This document shows positions 24,240 to 33,076 of a DNA stretch of 35,198 nt, one piece after another. The translations under genes and the position numbers were made by a program. Under the pieces are notes generated by a model, which saw only the letters and a list, made by a program, of their open reading frames with translations, had not been told where the DNA came from and did no database searches. Each line of letters opens with the position of its first letter. The stretch's first letter is position 1. The stretch is from Oscillospiraceae bacterium (lineage in GTDB: Bacteria > Bacillota > Clostridia > Oscillospirales > Oscillospiraceae), in assembly GCA_015068125.1 (NCBI GenBank), contig SVLD01000017.1, positions 1 to 35,198 on the forward strand, given 5' to 3'.

Positions 24240-25205
24240 ATGATTGCGTACGGAGAGAATATTCAGGTCTTTTGCGGCAATTCCAATCCCGAATTTGCCA
24301 AAACCATATGCAAAGAGCTGGGCATCAAGCTGGGTAACGGCGATGTCAAAACCTTTGCCGACGGCGAGGTTTCCGTTTCTCTGAACGAGACCGTTCGCGG
24401 CGCGGATGTGTTTCTGATCCAGTCCACCTGCAAACCTGTCAACGATCACCTGATGGAGCTGTTGGTGATGATTGACGCTTGCCGCCGCGCTTCTGCCGGC
24501 CGTATTACCGCCGTCATCCCCTACTTCGGCTATGCACGGCAGGACCGCAAGGCCAAAAGCCGGGATCCCATCTCCGCAAAGCTGGTGGCCAATATGCTCA
24601 CTGCCGCCGGCGCGAACCGGATTTTGACTATGGATCTCCACGCCGCCCAGATTCAGGGCTTCTTCGATATCCCTCTGGATCATCTGCTGGGCAACCCCAC
24701 TTTTGTGAAATACTACATGGATAAGTTCCCCGATGAGACCTTCAATCACGACGATTTCGTGGTCGTTTCCCCTGATGTGGGCTCCGTGGCCCGCGCCCGT
24801 GCCTTTGCCGCCAAGGTACACATGGGTCTGGCTATCGTGGATAAGCGCCGCCAGAGAGCCAATGTCTGCGAAGTTATGAATGTCATCGGCGATGTCAAGG
24901 GCAAGACCTGCATCCTGTACGATGACATGGTGGACACTGCCGGCTCCCTGTGCAACGCCGCCAAGGCTCTGGTTGAAGTCGGCGGCGCCAAGGCTGTTTA
25001 CGCCTGCGCTACCCACGGTGTTCTCTCCGGCCCCGCTTACGACCGCATTGAGGAAAGCCCCATTGAGGAAATGGTGTTCCTGAACACCATCCCCCAGGTG
25101 GGCAACACTCCCAGCGGTAAGCTGAAGTTCCTGGATGTGGCTCCCATTTTTGCCCGGGCCATCTCCCATGTCCACGGCGGCACTTCCATCGCCGACCTGT
25201 TCTAA
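24240..25205 (+). CDS. prs: Ribose-phosphate pyrophosphokinase (PRPP synthase)
   Basis: 321 residues. Makes PRPP from ribose 5-phosphate and ATP for nucleotide, His and Trp synthesis. Seen: FADGEVSVSLNETVRG, the ATP-site YFGYARQDRKAKSRDPISAKLVANML region (start near 95), the metal-binding DLHAAQIQGFFDIP, the flexible loop DKRRQRANV (usually DKRR), and the PRPP-binding loop ILYDDMVDTAGSL. GTGAG precedes the ATG. The pth gene follows after 3 bp and mfd after that, matching the prs-(ctc)-pth-mfd order common in Firmicutes, here without ctc. Confidence 0.97.
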   Translation: MIAYGENIQVFCGNSNPEFAKTICKELGIKLGNGDVKTFADGEVSVSLNETVRGADVFLIQSTCKPVNDHLMELLVMIDACRRASAGRITAVIPYFGYARQDRKAKSRDPISAKLVANMLTAAGANRILTMDLHAAQIQGFFDIPLDHLLGNPTFVKYYMDKFPDETFNHDDFVVVSPDVGSVARARAFAAKVHMGLAIVDKRRQRANVCEVMNVIGDVKGKTCILYDDMVDTAGSLCNAAKALVEVGGAKAVYACATHGVLSGPAYDRIEESPIEEMVFLNTIPQVGNTPSGKLKFLDVAPIFARAISHVHGGTSIADLF

Positions 25206-25208
25206 GCC

Positions 25209-25802
25209 GTGTTTGCTAAGAATCAAGGTGCCTGGCTTATCGTTGGCTTGGGCAATCCGGGACGGGAATATGAGAAGACCAGACACAACTGCGGTTTTCG
25301 TGCCATCGATCTTTTGTCCCAAAAGCTGGGCTGTAAGGTGGATCGGCTAAAATTCCAAGGGCTCTACGGCCAGTTCAATTACGGCGGAAGCAAGCTGTTT
25401 TTGCTGAAGCCACAGACCTATATGAACCTCTCCGGCAAGTCGGTTCTGCAGCTCAGCGCCTATTTTAACATTCCGCCTCAGCGGATCATCGTGATCTTTG
25501 ATGACATTTCCCTGGAGCCCGGCAGACTGCGAATTCGGGGCGACGGTTCTGCCGGTGGTCACAACGGAATTAAGTCTTTGATTTCCGAGCTAGGCAGTCA
25601 GGCATTTCCCCGGGTGAAAGTCGGTGTTGGCGCCAAGGCCCATCCCGAACAGGATCTGGCGGATTGGGTGCTTTCCACCTTCTCTGCTTCCGAGGAAAAG
25701 GCTCTGCAGTCTGCCTTGGAGCGGGCTGCCGATGCCGCTTTGTGCATCATTGACCGGGGTGTGGCGGAGGCTGCCAACCGCTATAACGGCAGTCAGCCGT
25801 AA
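25209..25802 (+). CDS. pth: Peptidyl-tRNA hydrolase
   Basis: 197 residues. Frees tRNA from stalled peptidyl-tRNA. Seen: LIVGLGNPGREYEKTRHNCGF with the catalytic His in TRHN, LLKPQTYMNLSGKSV, FDDISLEPGRLRIRGDGSAGGHNGIKS and FPRVKVGVG, all family signatures. The start is GTG at 25209, three bases after the prs stop. There is no strong ribosome site, which suggests translational coupling to prs. Confidence 0.95.
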   Translation: MFAKNQGAWLIVGLGNPGREYEKTRHNCGFRAIDLLSQKLGCKVDRLKFQGLYGQFNYGGSKLFLLKPQTYMNLSGKSVLQLSAYFNIPPQRIIVIFDDISLEPGRLRIRGDGSAGGHNGIKSLISELGSQAFPRVKVGVGAKAHPEQDLADWVLSTFSASEEKALQSALERAADAALCIIDRGVAEAANRYNGSQP

Positions 25803-25827
25803 AACTGTATAATTTGTAAGTTTTCCA

Positions 25828-25856
25828 CGGAAAGGGGGGTATTTTCCCCCTTTCCG
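25828..25856 (+). other. Hairpin between pth and mfd
   Basis: CGGAAAGGGGG pairs with CCCCCTTTCCG (11 bp) around a 7-nt loop. No T-run follows, so it is not a normal terminator. It may stabilise or attenuate the mfd part of the transcript. A TATAAT at 25808-25813 just upstream has no good -35 partner. Confidence 0.6.
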
Positions 25857-25880
25857 CATTGTTGCGTGGAGGGAAAATAC

Positions 25881-28800
25881 ATGAAAAATGTTTTATCTGT
25901 CCTAAAAACCATGCCGGAATATACCGTACTGCTGAGCACCCTTTCAAAGGGCAATTGCGCCGCGGTCACCGGCATCGGTCAGATCAACCGCAGCCACCTG
26001 CTTGCTGGGCTGCGGCAGGATACCTCTGCGCCTTTGGTCATCCTCTGCCAGGATGACATGGCCGCCCGGCGGCTCCAGCAGGAGCTCCAGGCATTTCTGG
26101 CAACCGAGATTCCTGTACTCCCCAGCCGGGAGCTGACGCTGTATGACAGTGCCGTGGTGTCCCGTGCCTGGGAGCAAAAGCGCCTGCGGCAGCTTTACGA
26201 TCTGAAAAGCGGCAGCGTGCCGGTGCAGATTCTGTCCTGGGAAGCGCTGAGCCAGCGCACCATGCCTCCGGAGATTTTGCTAAAATCTGCTTTTGCCCTG
26301 GAAGTGGGCAAGGAATATGATTTAAATGATCTAACGGCTCGGCTTACCGGCGCCGGTTACAGCCGCTGCCCCATGGTAGAGGGGCCTGGTCAGTTTGCCA
26401 TCCGTGGCGGCATTTTGGATGTGTTCTCCCCTGCCGCCGACCAGCCTTTCCGGGCAGAATTTTTCGGTGACGAGCTGGACACCATGGGCTATTTCGACCC
26501 CGACACCCAGCGCCGGACAGAGAATACCGACCGGGTGGTGATCCTTCCGGTAGGCGAGACCCAGCCCCGGCTGCATCCACAAGGCCTAAACGGTCTGTGC
26601 CAGGATATCCGGCAGATGATCGTCCGGCAGCAGCGGCGAAAAAACATCAACGAAGAACTTATTAAGACCTTGGAAAAGGATCTTAATAAATACGAAAACG
26701 ATCTGCCCAATGCGGCCTCTGACCGCTACATGGCGCTGATCTACCCGGAAATTGCCACCGCCGCAGATTATTTCCCGGAGAATGCCATTGTAGCTATCTG
26801 CGAGCATGGAAATCTGAAGCGTGCCGCCCGGACCCGGACAGAGGCCGTGGGTATGCAACTGGACAGTCTGCTCCAGGGCGGTATTTTGGCCGGTGAGCTC
26901 TGCGACTATGTGTGCCAGTGGGAGGATTTTTGCGAAAAGCTTCCCCGTTTCCCGGTGGTGTATCTGGATGCCTTCGGCGGCAGCTCTTATCCCGAGGAAT
27001 GTCCCCCCAAGCAGTTGCTTCCCATGACCACCAAGCAGCTTCCCGGCTACGGCGGCAATCTGGACACCGCCGCTGCCGATCTTGCCCACTACCAAAAGAT
27101 GGAATTTGCCTCCCTGGTGCTTTGCGGCACCCGGCGCCGGGCGGAGATTTTGCAGGAAATGCTCAGCAGTAAGGGACTTTCCGCCTTTTTGTGCATTCCC
27201 CTGACGTCTATGCCCAAGCCTGGGCAGATCCTGTTGGCAGAGGGTAGTCTGCCCTTTGGTATGGAGTACCCCGGCAGCAAGCTGGCGATTTTGACGGAAG
27301 GACAGCTCCTTGCCCGGAGCGAGCCCAAGAAAAAGGCAAAAAAATCCGCCACAAACCGGCAAAAATTGAACTCCTTCACCGACTTGACCCCCGGCGATCT
27401 GGTCGTCCATGAGAACTACGGCATCGGCCGTTTTGTTGCCATGGAGCAGATCCGGGTGGATGGAGCAGTAAAGGACTATGTAAAGATTGCCTATCAGGGC
27501 ACAGACACCCTGTTTGTGCCTGCTACCCAGCTGGATTTGGTCAGCAAATATATCGGCGGCGGTGGCGAGGACGCTAACGTGCGACTGAACAAGATCGGCA
27601 CCGATGCCTGGCAGAAAACCAAGGCCAAGGCCCGGAAAGCCGCCAAGGATATGGCCGGCGAGCTGATTCAGCTGTACGCCGCCCGGAAGCGGCAGGAGGG
27701 CTTCCCCTTCTCCGCGGATTCGCCCTGGCAGAAGGAATTTGAGGACAATTTCCCCTACCCCGAGACTGACGATCAGCTCCGCTGTATCGCTCAGATCAAG
27801 GGCGATATGGAGTCTCCCACCCCTATGGATCGGCTGCTCTGCGGCGATGTGGGCTTCGGCAAAACAGAGGTTGCTCTCCGGGCGGTGATGAAAGCCATTA
27901 TGGACGGCAAGCAGGCCGCTATTTTGGTGCCCACCACCGTCCTGGCGCAACAGCACTATCAGACTGCCATTTCCCGTTTCCGGGGCTTCCCGGTGAATAT
28001 CGATGTCCTCAGCCGTTTCCGCAGCGCAACAGAGCAAAAGCGCACCTTGCAGAAGCTCCGCTCCGGCGGTGTGGATCTCATCATCGGCACCCACAAGCTC
28101 CTGCAAAAGACTGTGGAATTTAAGGATCTGGGACTGCTGATTGTGGATGAGGAGCAGCGGTTCGGTGTCAGCCACAAGGAGCGCCTAAAGGAGATTGCCA
28201 AGGGCGTGGATGTGCTAACCCTGTCTGCCACCCCCATTCCCAGAACCCTGAATATGGCTCTATCCGGCATTCGGGATATGTCTACCATTGAGGAGCCCCC
28301 GGCTGACCGCTATCCGGTGCAGACTTTTGTTATGGAGCACAGCAACGCCATTTTGGACGATGCCATCCGCCGGGAGATAGAACGGGGCGGACAGGTGTAT
28401 TATCTCCATAATCGGGTGGAGACCATCGATCAGTGCGCCGGCGCACTGAAGCGGCGGATCCCCGGCCTGCAGGTTGCCGTTGCCCACGGACAGATGGGCG
28501 AGGACGCTCTGGGAGATGTGATGCAGTCCATGGCCAACGGAGAAATCCAGGTGCTTGTCTGTACCACCATCATCGAAACCGGTCTGGACATTCCCAACGC
28601 CAATACACTGATTATCGAAAACGCTGACCGGTTCGGTCTTTCTCAGCTTCATCAGCTCCGTGGCCGTGTGGGTCGCTCCACCCGCCACGCCTACGCCTAT
28701 TTCACCTATCGCCCGGACAAAAATCTGACGGAGGTTGCGGAAAAGCGTCTGGCAGCCATCCGGGATTTTGCGGAGTTTGGTTCCGGCTTCAAGATCGCCA

Positions 28801-29396
28801 TGCGTGACCTGGAGATCCGAGGCGCAGGCAATCTGCTGGGTGCAGAGCAGTCCGGACACATGATGAGCGTGGGTTACGATATGTACCTGAAGCTGCTGGA
28901 CGAAGCGGTTCTGGAGGAACGGGGCGAAAGGCCAAAGACACCGGACTGCACCGCCGACCTGAATGTCACCGCCAATGTAGATCGGGAGTATGTTGCCCGG
29001 GGCGAAGAACGGATGGATCTGTACCGCCGTATGGCGGCTATTCGCAGTCAGGAAGATGCCGACGATCTGCTGGACGAGATCATCGACCGCTACGGCGATC
29101 CTCCCAAGGGCGTGCTGAATTTGATCGATATTGCTCTGCTGCGAGCCAACGCCCAAAAGGTGGGTATTCAGGACATCCGCCAAAAGGCCGGCGATGTGCT
29201 GTTCACTCTGACAGAGCTGAATTTCGAGGCTGTCAGCGCCGTTTGCGCCGACGAGGATTACAAAAAACGCGTGCAATTTGTGGCAACCGCCAAGCAGCCC
29301 ACCCTGCGCCTGAAGCTGGCCAGCGGCGTGGACAGCCTGCGGCAATCCAAAGTTTTCATCGATCGCTTCGGCAGTTATTTCCAAAGGCTGGAATAA
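25881..29396 (+). CDS. mfd: Transcription-repair coupling factor Mfd
   Basis: 1171 residues, full length. Mfd pushes RNA polymerase stalled at lesions off the DNA and recruits UvrA. Order: UvrB-like N-terminal part (about 1-340), an RNA-polymerase-interacting CarD-like domain starting near LTPGDLVVHENYGIGRF (about 500), a RecG-type translocase with Walker A GDVGFGKTE, DEEQRFG (motif II), LSATPIPRTL (motif III) and RGRVGRS (motif VI), and the C-terminal TRCF domain. ATG 25881 follows GGAGGG at a good distance. The GTG at 25866 overlaps that site. Third gene of the prs-pth-mfd cluster. With uvrA and uvrB it makes a nearly complete excision-repair set in one window; uvrC is not seen. Confidence 0.98.
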   Translation: MKNVLSVLKTMPEYTVLLSTLSKGNCAAVTGIGQINRSHLLAGLRQDTSAPLVILCQDDMAARRLQQELQAFLATEIPVLPSRELTLYDSAVVSRAWEQKRLRQLYDLKSGSVPVQILSWEALSQRTMPPEILLKSAFALEVGKEYDLNDLTARLTGAGYSRCPMVEGPGQFAIRGGILDVFSPAADQPFRAEFFGDELDTMGYFDPDTQRRTENTDRVVILPVGETQPRLHPQGLNGLCQDIRQMIVRQQRRKNINEELIKTLEKDLNKYENDLPNAASDRYMALIYPEIATAADYFPENAIVAICEHGNLKRAARTRTEAVGMQLDSLLQGGILAGELCDYVCQWEDFCEKLPRFPVVYLDAFGGSSYPEECPPKQLLPMTTKQLPGYGGNLDTAAADLAHYQKMEFASLVLCGTRRRAEILQEMLSSKGLSAFLCIPLTSMPKPGQILLAEGSLPFGMEYPGSKLAILTEGQLLARSEPKKKAKKSATNRQKLNSFTDLTPGDLVVHENYGIGRFVAMEQIRVDGAVKDYVKIAYQGTDTLFVPATQLDLVSKYIGGGGEDANVRLNKIGTDAWQKTKAKARKAAKDMAGELIQLYAARKRQEGFPFSADSPWQKEFEDNFPYPETDDQLRCIAQIKGDMESPTPMDRLLCGDVGFGKTEVALRAVMKAIMDGKQAAILVPTTVLAQQHYQTAISRFRGFPVNIDVLSRFRSATEQKRTLQKLRSGGVDLIIGTHKLLQKTVEFKDLGLLIVDEEQRFGVSHKERLKEIAKGVDVLTLSATPIPRTLNMALSGIRDMSTIEEPPADRYPVQTFVMEHSNAILDDAIRREIERGGQVYYLHNRVETIDQCAGALKRRIPGLQVAVAHGQMGEDALGDVMQSMANGEIQVLVCTTIIETGLDIPNANTLIIENADRFGLSQLHQLRGRVGRSTRHAYAYFTYRPDKNLTEVAEKRLAAIRDFAEFGSGFKIAMRDLEIRGAGNLLGAEQSGHMMSVGYDMYLKLLDEAVLEERGERPKTPDCTADLNVTANVDREYVARGEERMDLYRRMAAIRSQEDADDLLDEIIDRYGDPPKGVLNLIDIALLRANAQKVGIQDIRQKAGDVLFTLTELNFEAVSAVCADEDYKKRVQFVATAKQPTLRLKLASGVDSLRQSKVFIDRFGSYFQRLE

Positions 29397-29432
29397 TTGT
29401 ACCCTTTTTTATTGTATTTTCATTGTTTGGTA

Positions 29433-29471
29433 ACGAAATGACATTGCATTTCGTGTAAAATATGGTACAAT
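29433..29471 (+). promoter_or_regulatory. Promoter of the VanW-family gene with overlapping palindrome
   Basis: TTGCAT (29444-29449), a 16-bp spacer and TACAAT (29466-29471). An 8-bp inverted pair, ACGAAATG (29433-29440) and CATTTCGT (29447-29454), straddles the -35 and could be an operator. No T-run follows it. Confidence 0.55.
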
Positions 29472-29487
29472 ACCCATGAGGAGACAC

Positions 29488-29535
29488 ATGAAGCGCGGCA
29501 TTTTGCCGCTGAAAGATTGGAGAGATTTATCATAG
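29488..29535 (+). CDS. Short leader ORF overlapping the VanW-family start
   Basis: ATG 29488 is six bases after a GAGGAG site and encodes 15 residues (MKRGILPLKDWRDLS) ending TAG at 29533-29535. It is out of frame with the VanW-family gene and overlaps its proposed start. A GCGGCA/TGCCGC hairpin lies inside. It has a better initiation site than the large gene. It could serve translational coupling or be a chance ORF. Confidence 0.4.
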   Translation: MKRGILPLKDWRDLS

Positions 29536-31499
29536 ATAACCGGAATCAAAACCGCTCCCGTCAGGGCAATCGGGATACCTCCCACCTGAATAAATCCTTC
29601 GACGATATGCTGTATGGGGAAAATGTCAGAACCGATGCCACCCAACGGGTAAAGATTGGCGACGCTTCCAATCGCGCTCAGCGCAACCGCCCCTCGGGCA
29701 AAAGAAAGAGCGTCATGTCCCGCAAAGAGCGGGCAACTGTAATCACCCTGTTCTCCGTGGCCGGCGCCCTGCTGATCGGCATCGTGATCGCTTTGATCAC
29801 CATGTTTGGCGGCAGTGAGGACAATGGCCTGATTTTGAACAATGTCTACGTTGCCGGTGTGAACATCGGCGGTCTGACGGAGTCCGACGCCAAAAAAGCG
29901 CTTCTGGATGTAGCGGAGGATTATGGCCAACTGAATATGACCGTTAAAGTGCTGGATACTACCATCACCCTTACACCTGCCAAAACCGGCGCTGAGCTGG
30001 ATATTGAAGCCGTGGTGAAGGCCGCTTACGATTTAGGGCGCAGCGGCTCCCGCAGCGAGCAGGAAAAGGCACAGAATGCCAGCTCTCACAACCTGTCTGT
30101 ACTTCCCTATTTGAATCTGAATACAGACTACATAGAAAGCGTAGTCAGCGAATTGGGACAAAAGTACAGCACCCTGCGTTCCGATCCCACCATTCAAATT
30201 AAGGGCGACGCACCTCCTGCAGTGATCGAGAACTACGATACATCCATCATTTGGCAGACTATGACGATTTTTATGGGCACCGCGGAGTATACACTGGATT
30301 CCGATCAGCTTTATCAGCAGATTTTGAACGCCTATGACAGCAACATTTACGAAGTCGTAGCGAAGTGTTCCGTAAATCCGCCCAGTATTTCCGTTCTGGA
30401 TCTGCTGGAGGAGAACTTCCGGGCGCACTGCCGGGTTCCTGAAAACGCAACTTGCGACGAGAAGGGCAAGATCACATCCGAGGAAGTGTACGGATACGGC
30501 TTTGACCTGGAAGCCATCAAAGAACAAGTGGCAAACGCCCAGTACGGCCAGGAACTGACCATTCCCATGACGCTGATCCGTCCCGACATTACCGCAGAAG
30601 ACCTGACCGGAAACATGTTTAAGGACATTTTGGGTTCCTATGTTTTGACCGTGGAAAATGACAGCAATCTGATTGCCAATCTGAAGCTGGTCTGCAATGA
30701 ATTTAACAAGGTTTGGCTCATGCCCAACGACACTTTCTCCTTTAACGAGTTGATCGGTGAGACCACCCGTCAGCGCGGCTACAAGCCATACAGCCAGTTT
30801 GTAGGCAAGATTTATACGGAGAATGTCTACGGCGGCGGCGTTTCCCAGGCTGCCAGCGCTTTGTACTACGCCGTTCTCCAGGCCGATCTGGATGTATTGG
30901 AGCGCCACAGCCACAGCTACGCCCCCACCTTTATCGCCCCTGGTCTGGACGCAGATATTCAGTATGGCAGTAAAGATCTGCAGTTCCGGAATAACACGGA
31001 AAGCCCCATCCGAATTGTAGCGAATTACGAAAACGGTGCATTGACCATTCAGCTTTTGGGCTTGGACACCAAGGATTACACCGTAGAAATCGTCTGCAAG
31101 ACAGATAAGATCTACGATCCTGTCACACTGCTGCAGACCATGCCCGAGAACAACGCCGGTGGCTACAAGGCCGGTGATATCCTGCAGACTCCCATTGTCG
31201 GCTATGATGTCACCGTTACCAAGGTATGCACCTACAAGCCCGTGGAAGAAGAACCCGGCACAGAAGAGCCCACCGAGCCCAGTGGGCCTACCGAGCCCAG
31301 TGAGCCTACCGTCCCCAGTGAGCCCACAGAACCCGAAGTACCCGGTGAGCCGGGTGTGCCCGGTGAACCCGGCACGGAAGAGCCCGCGCCCAATTTCTTC
31401 GAAGTTCCGGTTGGACAATCTCATTACGACAAGCGCAACGAGGTAAAGATCGAAATTTATGTTCCTTCTGTAACCCCTCCCGCACCCATCGTTCCTTAA
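29517..31499 (+). CDS. VanW-family cell-envelope protein with Pro/Glu-rich tail
   Basis: About 660 residues. Cytoplasmic polar N-terminus (1-72), one membrane helix (about 74-97), an extracellular region with two helical/beta segments like PG-binding_4 domains (about 105-360), the VanW domain (about 373-500, with LMPNDTFSFNELIG, VYGGGVSQAASALYYAV and SYAPTFIAPGLDADIQYG), a strand-rich G5-like part, a Glu/Pro/Thr/Gly-rich tail (about 577-625) and a short end domain. VanW proteins are named from vancomycin-resistance clusters; their role in wall metabolism is not settled. Start is unclear: TTG 29517 is the first standard start in frame and has a weak ribosome site. An AUA codon at 29532 stands seven bases after a good GGAGAG. 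The first in-frame ATG is only at 29607. Confidence 0.85.
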   Translation: MERFIIDNRNQNRSRQGNRDTSHLNKSFDDMLYGENVRTDATQRVKIGDASNRAQRNRPSGKRKSVMSRKERATVITLFSVAGALLIGIVIALITMFGGSEDNGLILNNVYVAGVNIGGLTESDAKKALLDVAEDYGQLNMTVKVLDTTITLTPAKTGAELDIEAVVKAAYDLGRSGSRSEQEKAQNASSHNLSVLPYLNLNTDYIESVVSELGQKYSTLRSDPTIQIKGDAPPAVIENYDTSIIWQTMTIFMGTAEYTLDSDQLYQQILNAYDSNIYEVVAKCSVNPPSISVLDLLEENFRAHCRVPENATCDEKGKITSEEVYGYGFDLEAIKEQVANAQYGQELTIPMTLIRPDITAEDLTGNMFKDILGSYVLTVENDSNLIANLKLVCNEFNKVWLMPNDTFSFNELIGETTRQRGYKPYSQFVGKIYTENVYGGGVSQAASALYYAVLQADLDVLERHSHSYAPTFIAPGLDADIQYGSKDLQFRNNTESPIRIVANYENGALTIQLLGLDTKDYTVEIVCKTDKIYDPVTLLQTMPENNAGGYKAGDILQTPIVGYDVTVTKVCTYKPVEEEPGTEEPTEPSGPTEPSEPTVPSEPTEPEVPGEPGVPGEPGTEEPAPNFFEVPVGQSHYDKRNEVKIEIYVPSVTPPAPIVP

Positions 31500-31508
31500 C
31501 GGTATTAC

Positions 31509-31546
31509 AAGAGCCCGCAGTTCAATCAGAACTGCGGGCTCTTCTT
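31509..31546. terminator. Bidirectional terminator between the VanW-family gene and the murC operon
   Basis: A perfect 15-bp stem, AAGAGCCCGCAGTTC (31509-31523) with its complement (31529-31543), a 5-nt loop, then CTTATT on the plus side and TTGTAAT on the minus side. Confidence 0.88.
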
Positions 31547-31973
31547 ATTGGTCAATAGTACGAATATCCAGGTGATAATCAATGAGTCCGGCGGCGCTGT
31601 TCTCGATCTCAATGGTATAGGAAAGATCAATCACGCCACCATCCGGTGTAATGTCATAAAACAGGAATGTGGCACAGATGCGCAACATCAGGGCGCCAAA
31701 TTCCATCTGATAAAGAGATTCATGGGCCACCCCCTGCTGGAACACCATTTGAGAGTGGAGATTTCCACTTCTCGTCAGAATCACCTGATCCGGCTCTACC
31801 CGGAAGGTGGTGGTCACGCCGCTTAATCCGGTCAGTTCGCTTTCATCGTAGCGAATATCCCATCCGCCGTCCCGAAGGAGCATTTCTCCCTCGGTAGTCA
31901 GCTCGATGACCTCCGGTTCCTGATCCTGGTAGCGCTGGGTTCCCCGGATGTTGAGTATTACGCGGCGTTTCAT
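31545..31973 (-). CDS. DUF1934 (YwiB-like) protein
   Basis: 142 residues with the calycin-like beta-barrel pattern of DUF1934: VILNIRGTQRY, IELTTEGEML, WDIRYDESELTGLSGVTTTFRVEPDQVILTR in three strands, then MVFQQG and a long last part with DLSYTIEIENSAAGLIDYHLDI. Related to B. subtilis YwiB, function unknown. The start codon overlaps the ddl stop (ATGA), so it is translated with ddl and is the last gene of the murC-ddl operon. Confidence 0.88.
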   Translation of the reverse strand: MKRRVILNIRGTQRYQDQEPEVIELTTEGEMLLRDGGWDIRYDESELTGLSGVTTTFRVEPDQVILTRSGNLHSQMVFQQGVAHESLYQMEFGALMLRICATFLFYDITPDGGVIDLSYTIEIENSAAGLIDYHLDIRTIDQ

Positions 31974-33040
31974 TTTCCAGCCTCCATAGCCAGCTTCAGC
32001 AGCTCGTCAATCAGCTCGCCGCTGGGGATTCCGCTGGCGGCAAAGAGCTTGGGATACATGGAAATGGAGGTAAAACCGGGCAGGGTGTTGATTTCGTTAA
32101 AGACCACACGCTCATCTTCGTAGGTCACGAAGAAGTCCACACGGCTCAAGCCCTGGCAGCCGATGGCTTTATACACCCTTACAGCCGCGTCCCGCACCTT
32201 CTCTGCCACGCTGTCGGAGATCCGGGCAGGGATATAGGCAACAGAAGTGTCGGTGATATATTTGGCATCGTAGTCGTAGAACTCCGCGCCGGAATCGATC
32301 TCGCCGCACTCGGAAGCTACAGGGCTGGCGTTGCCCATAACGGCGACCTCTACTTCCCGGCCATGGATAAACTCCTCCACCAGGATTTTTTCATCAAAGG
32401 TGCCGGCATTCAGCAGAGCGCTGCGGAGGCTCTCCCGATCAGAGGCCTTGGACACGCCCACAGAGGAGCCTGTACCGGCAGGCTTAACAAAGACGGGGTA
32501 TGCAAACCGGTTTTCGATCTGTTCCAGAATCTCGTCCATGCGGCTGTCCAGCTCAGAATTGCGAACCAGATGCCACTGCGCCTGGGCAATACCGGCCTGA
32601 TCGGCTACCAGCTTGGTCAAAGTCTTATCCATGGCCACAGCAGACGCAGAAACATGGGGGCCCACATAGGGAATGCCCGCCAGCTGCAACAGGCCCTGCA
32701 TAGCGCCGTCTTCACCGTTCTCACCATGGAGCACCGGGAACACCACATCGATCCATTCCCGCACCACACAGTCGCCCTCGAAGCTCAGCAGGCCCTGTCC
32801 ACGGACGGGAGAGATGGCCGCCCGGCGGTTACCGAGGTGCTCACGCCACTGACCGCTGGGCAGCAGAGAATAATCCGTGCCGCCATAAAGCACCCAGTCG
32901 CCGTCCTTAGTGATGCCTACGGGAAACACATTGTACTTTTCCGGATCCAAGCTATTCAGCACGAACTCCGCAGAGCGCAGAGAAACCTCATGCTCCGGGC
33001 TCACACCGCCAAACAAAACGCATACGCTTAACTTTTTCAT
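31970..33040 (-). CDS. ddl: D-alanine--D-alanine ligase
   Basis: 356 residues. ATP-grasp enzyme that joins two D-Ala for peptidoglycan precursors. Seen: the N-terminal FGGVSPEHEVSLRSA, FPVLHGENGEDGAMQGLLQLAGIPYVG, KPAGTGSSVGVSK, the specificity loop EFYDYDAKY, and NEINTLPGFTSISMYPKLF. The Tyr in FYDYDAKY is that of D-Ala-D-Ala ligases, so vancomycin-type D-Lac or D-Ser activity is not expected despite the VanW-family neighbour. Start at ATG 33040 (MKKLSVCVLFGG) with AAGGAG upstream. The ATG at 33055 overlaps that site. Second gene of the murC operon, 36 bp behind murC. Confidence 0.96.
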   Translation of the reverse strand: MKKLSVCVLFGGVSPEHEVSLRSAEFVLNSLDPEKYNVFPVGITKDGDWVLYGGTDYSLLPSGQWREHLGNRRAAISPVRGQGLLSFEGDCVVREWIDVVFPVLHGENGEDGAMQGLLQLAGIPYVGPHVSASAVAMDKTLTKLVADQAGIAQAQWHLVRNSELDSRMDEILEQIENRFAYPVFVKPAGTGSSVGVSKASDRESLRSALLNAGTFDEKILVEEFIHGREVEVAVMGNASPVASECGEIDSGAEFYDYDAKYITDTSVAYIPARISDSVAEKVRDAAVRVYKAIGCQGLSRVDFFVTYEDERVVFNEINTLPGFTSISMYPKLFAASGIPSGELIDELLKLAMEAGK

Positions 33041-33076
33041 GATTGTCTCCTTCATGCAACAGACTGCAAAATTCGC

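Noticed and set aside
31970..33040. Vancomycin-resistance ligase next to a VanW-family gene
   Set aside because: The ligase has the Tyr of the D-Ala-D-Ala specificity loop and sits in a murC operon. No vanR/S/H/X-like genes are present. VanW-family proteins are common in sensitive Clostridia.
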